Source: Nageia nagi (lineage: Eukaryota; Pinophyta). From it: DNA of 64,000 nucleotides. The position numbers were made by a program, and so were the translations under genes. Below, piece by piece: positions 36,582 through 46,712 of the stretch. Where the stretch lies: assembly GCA_050084985.1 (NCBI GenBank), contig JBITNC010000001.1, positions 194,928,001 through 194,992,000 on the forward strand. The letters run 5' to 3'. The notes beneath the pieces were generated by a model. It did not search any database. It had not been told where the DNA came from and saw nothing but the letters and a program-made list of their open reading frames with translations. How positions within the stretch are numbered: position 1 is the first letter of the stretch; every line of letters starts with the position of its first letter.

Positions 36582-37160
36582 TTTGAATGCGTCATGAATA
36601 GATTCCCTATAAAAAATAATAAAACCTTAAAAAATTAAAACATTATAAAACCCTAAAAAATTGAAAACTATAAAACACATAAAAATTATAAAACTATAAA
36701 ATATACCTAGATGGAAACATCTAGAGGTTACTTGGCAATTGGGTGTCTTGACCTTGTATGATGTGAATATATGTTGCATGTCATTGTAAAAGTGATTATC
36801 CAGTAAATGTGTAATGTGTGAAAAGGTCATTTTAGAATAATCTCCTTGTTATCACTACATTCACCTTATCTTTTCTTTTATAAAGAAATGATATACCATA
36901 GATTATAGAAAAACATAAAGTTTGTGTTTGAAGGAAAATCTAAAAACTCCAAGCACTTACAACATTAAAAAATTCTAAGAGAATTTGAATGAAATCATGC
37001 TAAGAGACATTAAGAGTGAAAGTTATGCATCTATCCTATTATTCGCTTCATCTCGAACCCAAGAATCATTTAATAGTTAAAAAAAAAAATAAGGAGATGG
37101 CAAAAAAAAAAAAAAAAGAATTGCTACATTATATCAATGATTCTTGGGTGATTACAATAT
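36582..37160 (+). other. AT-rich spacer after ORF3 with A-tracts
   Basis: It contains runs of (A)AAAATTATAAAAC near 36615-36700 and A-tracts at 37079 and 37100. An ORF on the minus strand (36627-36830) has no support. No repeat or gene is recognised. Confidence 0.4.
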
Positions 37161-37161
37161 C

Positions 37162-37264
37162 CTCTACCAGGGCTATGGATGCCTGACTGGCAGTAGAGCA
37201 AGGTTGTAGCAGGATCAAGGGGTTAATCCTCATCGAGGCTATGGAAGCCTATCTGGCAATGAGG
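37162..37264 (+). ncRNA. Twin hairpin structure in the element C 3' region (candidate cis-acting RNA)
   Basis: Two adjacent hairpins share one design. Hairpin 1 (37162-37198): outer stem CTCTAC/GTAGAG, inner GGC/GCC around TATGGAT. Hairpin 2 (37228-37264): outer stem CCTCAT/ATGAGG, inner stem AGGCT/AGCCT around ATGGA. Both share CTATGGA in the inner loop and CTGGCA in the 3' arm, although stem bases differ. A decayed counterpart is at about 44870-45000 in element B. It lies between ORF3 and the antisense gene; a role in packaging, export or 3' processing is only inference. Confidence 0.6.
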
Positions 37265-38445
37265 CATACCTTACAAGTGGCGATATGTCCATTTTGGTTA
37301 GTGACCTTGTTTCCTATGGACCTCTATACGTTTCATATGGATAGACTAGCTTATTAATGTCTCTAGGATATTTCATCTCAAATGATCTAAGAAGGGAAAT
37401 GAATCTCACTACACACACTGGAGTTTTTAGATTTTTTATCAACATATAACAACATTGTTTGACATCATCTTAGGTTGTTAAATCTTGAGATAAAGAAAGA
37501 TGAGGTAGATGTTATCATAACTTGGTTATTAATTCAAAATCACCTAATCTTTTGTCATAGTTTGTAATGTGTTTGTGTTTAGAATCATGTGTGTCATTTT
37601 GTTAAACCCATTCCTTTTGAGAATATCTATTACCGTTGAACATTATTAAAATTTGCTTTTCTTTGGAAAGGATAGGAATGATTATTTATTATTCCCCTAA
37701 CCAAGATAAAGTTAATGTTCATACACATCCATAAGTCACTAGTGTGTCATGTCAAGCCATTTTTACTATTACCTATTACCTTTGAACATTATTAAAATTG
37801 CTTTTCTTTGGAAAGGATAAGAATGATTATTTATTGTTCCCGTAACCAAGATAAAGTTAATGTTCATATACATCCATAAGTCACTAGTTTGTCATGTCAA
37901 GAAGTTTGTATTGTAAAATTGCTAAGTATGGAAGATGATGCATCTAATTTCGCAAAAATATAATAAAAATATGTCCTTAAATAACTTAACTTATTAAAAT
38001 TATCAATTAGATTTATTGTTTATAGCCACTATAATTGTACTTATTATTAAATTAATTTTGAGATTAGTAACATCATCAAACCAATTTGTTGATATATGTT
38101 ATATATTTCATCATTATACATCATACATTCCACAATTATATCTATACATCATACATTTTGAAAATTACATCTATCATTAACATTTGTTTATCATCAAGTA
38201 ATTAAAAGACAATCTTGATCTACATAACATCACATCATACCTATTTTATCATAAATCTATATATAGAATGAAAGCTCATGCATCAGAATCATACAAGTAT
38301 CATAAATATCAAAGATCTATCTATCTATATATACATCATCACAGTCCATGAAAATGTCATCATAACATTATGAATCATACAATAAAATACAAGGATCCAA
38401 TAACCTCATAAGCATATAAAAATAACATCATGAAAAAGGGTATCC
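37265..38445. other. Element C non-coding 3' region with a tandem duplication
   Basis: Apart from the duplication at 37628-37901 this is AT-rich sequence without a supported ORF. CATCAT-rich and ATATATC-rich text occupies 38080-38420. Confidence 0.5.
37628..37901. repeat. Tandem duplication, about 128-bp unit, 146-bp period
   Basis: Unit 1 (37628-37756) and unit 2 (37774-37901) are near-identical, sharing GAACATTATTAAAA, CTTTTCTTTGGAAAGGATA, AACCAAGATAAAGTTAATG and CATCCATAAGTCACTAG. A 17-bp spacer separates them. Confidence 0.92.
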
Positions 38446-40475
38446 TTAAGGACTACCCCAACCACTGCCTGGTCCGCTAGGACTACTCAGTCGCCTCCAC
38501 CATCTGCTAGTCTCTTCGGTACCCTGACCTGGAGGAGTAGTACCTACAGATCCTGTAGGGCTATTTGAATGCTGAGCTCCTCATAACTTAGATGAACCAA
38601 TAATGCCTAAAGGAGATGCCCAGGGTGTACCACTCCTGCTAGAAAGACCTCGTGACCTTTGAGTCCTACCTGGGGATCCAACTATGCCCTGTGCACTATT
38701 GCCTATTTGATACACTGAAATATCTATAGGCATATAACTATATGGAGGTATAGGATACTAATCCCTCAAAGTAAAAGCTAGAACACCTATCAGCCATGAC
38801 TATACTATACCACTGTAAAAATCTCACTGCTGATAAATGCCATGATGGAGAACTGAAGGACCACCTTTGAAAGTAGAGGCTGCTCCCAACTGATGAGCCT
38901 GAGCTCCCTATAAAGAGGAATGAGCCTCATCTCTCTCCTATCTGTACCTATCTCACTCAACCCTATACCTGTACATACATGAGTGGGCCTTTACCAACTG
39001 GTGTCTCAGCTCATAAATGTCTCCTAGCAAAGTATCAATGCTAGGAACCTATGTAGTAGGAACCTCATTGACTCCACGTGCAACCTCTGGGGTAGCTCCC
39101 TCCTCACCTACACCTGTAGCCTCCTCCTTAGGAGCTAACTCCTCAAGAGCATCTACCATAACCTCCTCATCATTAGCCTCCTCTCTTACAGCCTTTGCTC
39201 CTATAGGCTCCTCACCTACCTCTCCCCCTCCTATTGCTGCACCCAACTCCTCATCAACATCGACACATTGATGAATGCATCGACCCTCTAGTCTACCCTC
39301 TCAGCCATCATCTCCCTCCTCCCACTAGGCCCTGAAGGCCTCAGACACCCCTACATCATCCTCCCCAGTATCATCCTTTAATGATCCCTCCTCCTAAGTA
39401 GGATTTGGCTCTATGTAAACCAATAGCTATACATCCTTTGCTGAAATAGTGCCCTCACATTGATATGGCACTGATGGGGTAGGTACATCCTAAACTAAAC
39501 TGAACTGATGGTGCACCCACTCAAAATGAAAGTACTCCAAAAAATTAGCTTAATGACCACTCAAAACATGTGGCTACTGAATACCAGTAAGCTCAGTTGC
39601 AAGCTCTCTCCAGATAGGATACAAGCGGTAAGGTCTGAATCTCACCTGATCTGGAATCAAGTGATTAAGCATGTGGTGATAATAGCTCACATCTTGATGA
39701 ACTCCATCTAATGGGTGAATATAAAAATCATCATGCCATTGGACTATGCCTACCTCATAATCTAAGTGACTACCAAACCCCAGCATCGGCAACCCTAGAG
39801 GACGAGCCACAACTATATGCTTGTAAGCCCATGCTTGCAAGGTGATAGTAACTGATAAAGAGGCCCTATGCCCATGTGAATAAAAGAATAGCTCCCTATA
39901 AATTTGAGCTAACAATGTGGGTGCCCAAGCATATACCATACCATGCTGCATCATATCCATAATAATGGGCAATAATGACCATGAAAACCTCCCATTGCCA
40001 GTATTAGGGAGAGCATAACACTGTACCAAACCCATCAAGTAGGAAAAATAGATCATCCCCTACTGATCCTCCATCCAGTACTGGTAATATTAGATACCAC
40101 CTAAAATAATCTCTGAAACAATAGTATCAACCTGAGTGGCCCCATACAAATAAGAAATAGTGGGTAAAGCTCCTGTCCTATCCATCACAGGCAAAATCCT
40201 CTATCCATGAATGGGGAGTCTATACAATCTATGTATATCTTCCACTATGATAGTTATCTCCCCTATCAAAAAATGAAAAGTACAGGTCACTGCATCCCAT
40301 CTATCTAGCAATGCAACCAATAAATGATACTCCCAATGAATGCGACCCATATGTGGACCCACTCCAAAATCGATGGATCTAAAAAAGGTATGATCGGCCG
40401 AACCTAGGAGACTTCTACCCTCCTATAGAATCGAGGGATATCTACCTCGAGGCTCAAAGATGTCTCAAACTTGTA
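38446..40475 (-). pseudogene. Antisense plant-mobile-domain (PMD) gene in element C, decayed
   Basis: Read on the minus strand, GRIHWEYHLLVALLDRWDA then TCTFHFLIGEITIIVEDIHR and LYRLPIHG (about 40350-40225) match the start of the plant mobile domain ('LVERW....TFH...GE.TITLEDV..L.GLP..G'). The open part (40056-39574) has FSWSLLPIIMDMM, AWAPTLLAQIYREL and LSVTITLQAWAYKHI then RP, the domain's second half. An acidic low-complexity stretch (39246-39049) and a Gly/Ser/Pro tail ending GSGWGSP-stop (38446) follow. Stops occur at HG-stop-RI, GGI-stop-YY and DQ-stop-GM. A possible first exon, MPPRRCSTGC, begins at 40847 with a donor-like AG|GTAGGG. GC is higher than in the flanks. Cellular PMD proteins act in silencing and development. 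Confidence 0.82.
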
Positions 40476-41528
40476 TAATGTTAAAAAGGTTTAGCTTAAA
40501 AAAAATTGTGTTTCATACTAAAATGCTAGCATTTCAAATAAATAAGACTCAGTCACCGATGTTCGCATTTCAAACACCAGCAACTCTATCACCCGTTTGA
40601 CCTAGGTCGATGACTAAGGCTGAATTATGAAAAATTTTACAAAAAATATATATAAAAGCATGATTTACAAAATTCATCTGATAAAAATAATCAAAATGAT
40701 TTTTAAATGTCATTCATGGTTTTAATTTTGAAATTAAACTGTTAAATTACAAGTTATAAACAAAAAATAGAAAAGAAAGTGATTTCAAAACCCTACCTCT
40801 TCCCGGATAGGTCAAGAACATCCAGTGGAGCATCTACGTGGAGGCATGGTGATTGTAACAAATATCAATAGCTGGAAATCAACAAGATTGCAATGGAAAC
40901 TCATTCTAGTTGACAATGAAAGTGACAGCTAAAAAGAAATGGATAAGAAACAGTTAAAACTTTTTCTTTTTGAAACATGCTGGTGACTTGGAGACGGATG
41001 TCAGCGACTATAACTAAACACCGACGATTTGAAGATGAACACTAGTGACTATAACTAAATGCTGATGATTGGAAGTAAAGTGCTGTATTTGGAAATAGCC
41101 ATGAGAATATTAAAATTTCTCAAAATAACCTTGAATTGGTCAAGAAAATCAAAATACGATAAGATGTGATGTATCATTGTTACAGGAGATCATCTTGAAA
41201 CCCTGTTGTCAGGACAAAAGACAACACCATCAAACTCATATACTAAAGAGGACTTGTATGGTACATGTGTGCTTAGACATGCAAAACAACATAATAGAAC
41301 TATCATGCAACTGTCACACAAGCTCAACACATTGTCATACCGAAAATAGTCACTTCTGAAGTATATTTAAATTTGTTTTCAAAATTACATCAAATGTAAA
41401 ATGAAAACACATTTTATCATAATTTTGATTCATTTAAGAAATTGAGTCAAAAATTATATCATAAAAAAGCAACAAAACTTTTCATTCTATATTTTTGAAA
41501 TTATCAACTGCATTTTTGGTTGATAATT
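40476..41528. other. Element C 3' untranslated region
   Basis: It holds further copies of the short (T)GC(C/T)(A/G)(A/G)TGA(C/T)T motif at about 40548-40615 and 40979-41085, partly alternating with ATAACTAAA. The ORF at 41177-41359 has no support. Confidence 0.5.
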
Positions 41529-41543
41529 CAAAAAGGGGCAAAA
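41529..41543 (+). other. Element C polypurine tract
   Basis: CAAAAAGGGGCAAAA lies directly before the right LTR start TGTAGACACC; it would prime plus-strand DNA synthesis. Element B has AAAAAGGAGCAAAA at the same place. Confidence 0.85.
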
Positions 41544-42391
41544 TGTAGACACCTAAAAATGTCCCCTTCTTAACTAGTAAACATTAAAATAATCATAACT
41601 CTTTGCAACAATATAAAATAGGTCTAAAAACCCTATTATTGGATAGCCCCCATTAAGTACATGAAAAATGAGGGTCACATGACTCTTTTTAGGTAAAATT
41701 GGCTATTAGGTGGTCATTTTAATATTATCACAAAATTAAAAACCAGTCGCCAGCAACCCAAGATAGTCACCGATGTTTTGATCTAGTTGTCGACATTTGT
41801 ATGGTAATCGTTGGTGACTCTGTAACAGCCGAACAAGAAGCCAAAATAGTGAGAGAAAGTTGAAATGTTTTAACTTTCCAAGATGATGTGGATAGAGGGG
41901 GTTAGTTATGACCTATGGTGGCTTTTCACTTCCTCTTACCAGCCTTTGAACATCTCACCCAAAATCTATAAATACAAGCTAATACAAAGCAAAAGAGAGA
42001 GAATCTTGACCCATATTTGAAGTAGGGTAATGCTGCCAAAATCTTGTGAGCTCATACCTTTTATTGTTTTATGCTAGTTTCAATTCAATACATGTCATAC
42101 ATAGATGCTTTGATGTTATTGTCTTTTGCATGTGTGTAGGATTTACAGGTTGTTCATATCAAGGAGAGAAGCAAGCAAATAAAAAACAATGGAGATCTAA
42201 TACTCTTATTTTGGCAAATGGCATTTGTAAAAGTCCCTTCCAAGGGAAAATTGTAGTTTGAACTAAAAATCAATATCATTGTACAATTACAACATGTTTA
42301 TGTACTTTACATAATTTGAGGTTCAGTGAAGATTTAAGAATAATTTGTATTTCATGTTATTCTATATTCCAGCTTTATTTTCACTGCAACA
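41544..42391 (+). repeat. Element C 3' LTR (848 bp)
   Basis: It is collinear with the left LTR. The hairpin segment reads CGCCAGCAACCCAAGATAGTCACC instead of the perfect palindrome. It ends ACTGCAACA, followed by the target duplication ATAGC. Confidence 0.95.
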
Positions 42392-43215
42392 ATAGCCATA
42401 AAATATTATGAGAATCATACATCAAATGCATGGGAATTAATAAGAAATGGTTCAAAAGTTGCAATTGAAATAAAATCACATGAGATGTGGATGGAACAAG
42501 AATTTGAAATGAGTTCATTACAATGGTCCATCTATATTGGCCTTATGATAAATTCAAAATTGTGATTGATTGTGTTGAATATCATCATATCAAATCTATG
42601 GGACATTCTTTCATTCTGAATTTAGTTGTTTCAGATCAAGTATTTTCATATATCATATATTTCTTTTCAAAAAATGAAATTATATATGATTATAGTTCAT
42701 TGTTTGGTAATAGTTGTTGTGTGAACAATCCTTTGAATGTGAAAGTGTGATTTAAATGAATTAATAAACATTTAAATAAGAGGAAACATATCAAAATTAT
42801 TTATCATAAACATTGTCTTAACACTTTTAACAAAAGGAATCTTGGTGCTTTTATAGGGAGTCTCATTCAATACTTCCCATCATGGACTTATACATTACCA
42901 CTAATTCCACCACCTCTAGTTTCATTACATCCTACATATATACCATCCTTCCTAATACTTCTTGAGATACATACTCGAGTTTCAATTTTATCTACAAAAT
43001 GTAAGAGAATCATTATGAAGTTTAAACCTAAACCATCACCCCTACCACTCATTTCATATCCCATTCTTTCCCAACCATTTATTTTGGGACAAGGTACCCT
43101 TCATCTTCAATTACGGCCTCCTCACCATTACTTATTAGATCATGGACATTGGATTATTCATAGGAAAATTGTTAATCAGTATCATGCAAAAATTATGAAT
43201 CACCTTCCATTTTGA
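42392..43215 (+). pseudogene. Element B ORF3, 3' part: second domain copy and proline-rich tail
   Basis: After element C the frame continues NAWELIRNGSKVAIEIK, then YWPYDKFKIVIDC (about 42535-42573) and IIYDYSSLFGNS, the same signatures as in element C. TGA at 42748-42750 coincides with the TGA ending element C ORF3. Beyond a second TGA (42757) the same frame is open to 43215. It encodes a basic stretch then LPLIPPPLVSLHPTYIPSF and KFKPKPSPLPLISYPILS, a proline-rich tail with no counterpart recognised in C. Confidence 0.72.
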
Positions 43216-43468
43216 AAAGCATAAGAAAATAACAAAATAATAAACACAAAAAATAACAAAAAACATCAAAAAAATATGAAAAGTAAAAAAAAATTTGTGT
43301 TGTACATATATTTGTATTGTATATATATTATTTGACCTTTGCATGTCTATGGATTATCTTCATGCAAATAAAAGCTTTATATATGTTATGTCTTTAAAAA
43401 ACTTCATGCAATTTCTAAAAATTTACATATAATGTTGTAGGTGGCTGATTACATTTTAAAAACTAGCA

Positions 43469-43783
43469 TCACAAGTCATTCTCATTGTGATTTGGAACCA
43501 ACCAATTCAGGGATTTTCTATCCAGATCAAATTCTACCAACTCCTTGGTAATTATCTTCCCTTTACATCTCATGTTCACCTTGTACATTTCTAAATAACC
43601 ATGTAGAGAGTTAGGTTCTATCATTAGATATAGACATAGATTGCTTTTCTGAGTTGCTTGAAGGTGTTCAACATAAAATCTTGTCCATGATAGCATTTTC
43701 AAGTCTATTAGATAGATTTGATCATGCTTATAGTATTTTGAAAAATTCCTTGTGGGTGGCCTTATATCTTGAGCATGGGCCAT
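43469..43783 (-). CDS. Unrecognised antisense ORF (104 codons) in the element B 3' region
   Basis: An uninterrupted minus-strand frame, MAHAQDIRPPTRNF to NHNENDL, with LSWTRFYVEHLQATQ and GKIITKELVEFDLD. It is the longest open stretch in the 3' region of B, on the strand where element C carries its PMD gene, but no PMD motif is present. It may be a remnant of another antisense gene or a chance frame; upstream minus-strand sequence (43784-44160) is full of stops. Confidence 0.3.
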   Translation of the reverse strand: MAHAQDIRPPTRNFSKYYKHDQIYLIDLKMLSWTRFYVEHLQATQKSNLCLYLMIEPNSLHGYLEMYKVNMRCKGKIITKELVEFDLDRKSLNWLVPNHNENDL

Positions 43784-44149
43784 GTTGGTGAACTTGCTTG
43801 ATTTATAATGTACATGAAGAATAATTTATCTAATATCTTATTAGCCTATTCTCTAGACCAAATTTCATATGGAGAATTATGATTAATGCCCCTATTAATT
43901 CATTTATTGGTAGACTTGTTAAATTTTATGGACAACCATCCTTACATCCTCAGGAGTCTTTTGATGAACTCACCATTGCCCATGTAATGTTTATAAATAT
44001 TTTTTTATTGGGATTTCATATTTCTTTTCTATCACTCACCATGCCACACATTGGATGGTTGACCATACTATTTATACTCATAATTTTCATCCTATCTCTC
44101 ATAGTCACCTATCGCAAATACTCATGTGTGGGATTCATTATGTAAATGA

Positions 44150-45430
44150 TGAAGAGAATTAAAGCTAAAAATAGAAATATTTACATATAAATGTAAAAAT
44201 CTCAAAAAATAAAAAAAATTAGATATTGCCAAAATCCAAATAAATAAAAAATTATATATGTACATATTTATCTATTATATGTATACACTCAAAAAATTAT
44301 TTTTAAAGCATCTTGGCTATTGGGTGTGATGCCTAATGTGTTCACACTATACCATATCATTATGTTCATGTTGTCCATTCTATAACTTTTGTTGTTACAA
44401 AATTATTGAATTTCAAACATGGTGATTTTAATAACTTACCAAGTTGTATGTACGAACCATACATCCATCCACATATTATTTATATATATAGTTGTATCTA
44501 TAAATAAAGTATTTTATGGATATAATATTCATATTCAACTTTATCAACATATCTTTTGCTAAAAATTTTGAAACTTAGAATAATAAACAAACATAACTAT
44601 GATACAACTTTAGGATATTATGAACTCATACATATTTTCATATTTGAAATTTTGAAACAATTAAAAACTAGATGTTCCCTGAGCATAATTTTGAATGTTT
44701 ATTATCCTATTACTTTGCTTCACCAAAAACCTAAGAGCTAGGATAGGGGAAAAGAGAATAGGAAGAAAATATGCATATATATAGCAAAAAGATTCAAAAA
44801 AAAAAAAAAAAGAGAAAACATAACAAATGGTGAAAAAATAAAAAAATAAAAAGTAAATTCTTAGGTTATTATAGTATCTTATATTAGGGATATGAATGCT
44901 TGATTGGAAATAGAGCAAGGCTATAACAAGATCTAGAGGTTAGTCTTCTTTGGGGCTATGGATACTCGTATGGAAGTGAAGTATACCTTACAAAGTGGTG
45001 ACATGTCTAGTCTCCATGATGGACCTCTATACATTTCATATGGATGAATCAACTTACATATTTTATGCTCTTGAAACATTAAGTTTACGAGCATCAAGAA
45101 AGTGAATGAACATTATTGCACACACATGAGTTCATAGTAAACTTATGTGTATTATAACCTTATTTTATATTATCCCTAGTAGATGAAATTGAAACAAAAT
45201 ATTATTTGATGAAGTTATTACTGAATGTCTTATTTATTATATTATCCTATTCATTCCACTTAACAACATATATATTATTATTGTAAACCTGATGAGTTAT
45301 TAGAATGTTATGTTTGACATCCATATAGTTATGTTGTGCATTCATTTATCCATTTTCCATGAGTATAAACTCACAACTGCATACATTCATAGATTCATAT
45401 ATCCCTTACATCCATCTTCATGGGTTGTTA
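44150..45430. other. Element B non-coding 3' region with decayed twin-hairpin homologue
   Basis: The segment 44870-45060 aligns with 37150-37345 of C: GATATGAATGCTTGATTGGAAA, AGAGCAAGGCTATAACAAGATC, GGGGCTATGGATACTCGTATGG and the ACCTCTATACATTTCATATGGAT block. Stem pairing is largely lost. The other stretches are AT-rich. Confidence 0.6.
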
Positions 45431-45440
45431 AATTCATGAT

Positions 45441-45796
45441 GCTTGCACATTCCTTGGAAAAAAGAGCAAGTAATTGTTTTTCCCATTGATATGAAGGTCA
45501 ACCTTAGTGTTGTTAAAACCTCTTATTTCTACCTTCATCTACAAGATCAAGCAAGAAATTGCTCCTAGTAGACTGATAGAAGTCAACCCTAGAATATTGT
45601 TACATTTCATAGCTTCCATTATTCTTGGGATCAAGAATAAGAAATTATTATCCCCATTTTCTTTGGAAGTCAATGTTTTTTTTGTACCATATTCTCTATC
45701 ATTTCACCACCCTTTGAACATAATTGAATTTTATGGTTTCCATCATTCTTTGGGATTGAGAGCAAGGAATTGCTCTTTCCTTTGAATTGGAAGTAG
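45441..45796. repeat. Diverged tandem repeat in element B, about four units
   Basis: Units at about 45441, 45530, 45612 and 45738 share a 'CTTCCAT.ATTCTTGGGATCAAGA..AAGAAATT.CTC' core and end in '.TTGGAAGTCAA'. Spacing is about 85-125 bp. It occupies the same zone as the 128-bp duplication of C but is a different sequence. Confidence 0.6.
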
Positions 45797-45799
45797 ATT

Positions 45800-46712
45800 T
45801 TCTTCCTTCCATTACACTCATTACCATAATCATATAAATTGTATATACTATCCCATATGTTTTATCCCATTACAATTGTTTAAACCATACGTGAAAAATA
45901 ACCAAGAATAGAAAATGATGATATATTGTCATAACCATAACAACATTATCTTAAGCATGATAAATAACCACTAATTATTAAACATTCACATCATAAATAC
46001 CATCATAATATTGAGTAATAACTACAAAATACATACATATAAGAATATATATCATTAATTTCCATAATATCTAAAATATATATATAATTTGTAAGCCCTC
46101 CTTCAAGGACTACATCGATGAATCATTAGAAAAGGTAACACAAAAGCAATATATATATATAGAAAACATATGTCAATTAAAAAGAAAAAGATCCTAACTT
46201 GTTAAAATAATTACAAAGTAAATATATAAAGAGATTAATACTCTCAAACACCTTAAGCTTTGAAGAATTGAATATGACTTATATGCATGGAATGGCCTTT
46301 TGTGTAAGATCATCATGTAACCTTGATATCAAGATGAAAGGTAGTAAAATTAAATTGATTTTTTGCTCAAAATATGCTTATCATCACATACTCTCTTTGA
46401 CATGTGAAGACAAATTGAGAGTATTGTAACACAACTTCCACAACAAGCACCCAATATGGAGATTGACACAAGTAACATTTTGGGATACATCAAAACTATT
46501 TTAAAAATACATTAAGTGTAAAATAAAAAAAATGGTTTGACCAAAATTCAATTAATCAAGTTTGAATTATTCAAGAGACTAATTCAATTTATACATCAAC
46601 CTAAGAGTCAAATATCCAAGTCAAGGAACTTGAACATGCCCATTTTTTTAAACAAGGAAATTTTTGAATTAGTCCCTAATTCCATTAGTAGATAATTCAA
46701 AAAGGAGCAAAA
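45800..46712. other. Element B 3' untranslated region and polypurine tract
   Basis: No ORF is supported. The last part parallels 41390-41543 of C, including GATAATTCAAAAAGGAGCAAAAT, a degraded purine tract next to the LTR. Confidence 0.55.

Larger units (their letters stand above)
24691..42391 (+). mobile_element. Element C: 17.7-kb Ty3/gypsy retrotransposon, Tat type, nested in element B ORF3
   Basis: LTRs at 24691-25539 and 41544-42391 start TGTAGACACC and end ACTGCAACA. ATAGC flanks both sides (24686-24690, 42392-42396). The primer site is at 25543 and the purine tract AAAAAGGGGCAAAA ends at 41543. Domain order is gag, protease, RT, RNase H, second RNase H, integrase, ORF3, structured non-coding region, antisense plant-mobile-domain gene, LTR. 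Open frames are much longer than in B and the LTRs are more alike, so it is the younger insertion, but stops and frameshifts still make it defective. Confidence 0.95.

Noticed and set aside
39017-39271. + strand 84-codon Ser/Pro/Thr-rich ORF
   Set aside because: It is the shadow of the acidic linker of the antisense PMD gene.
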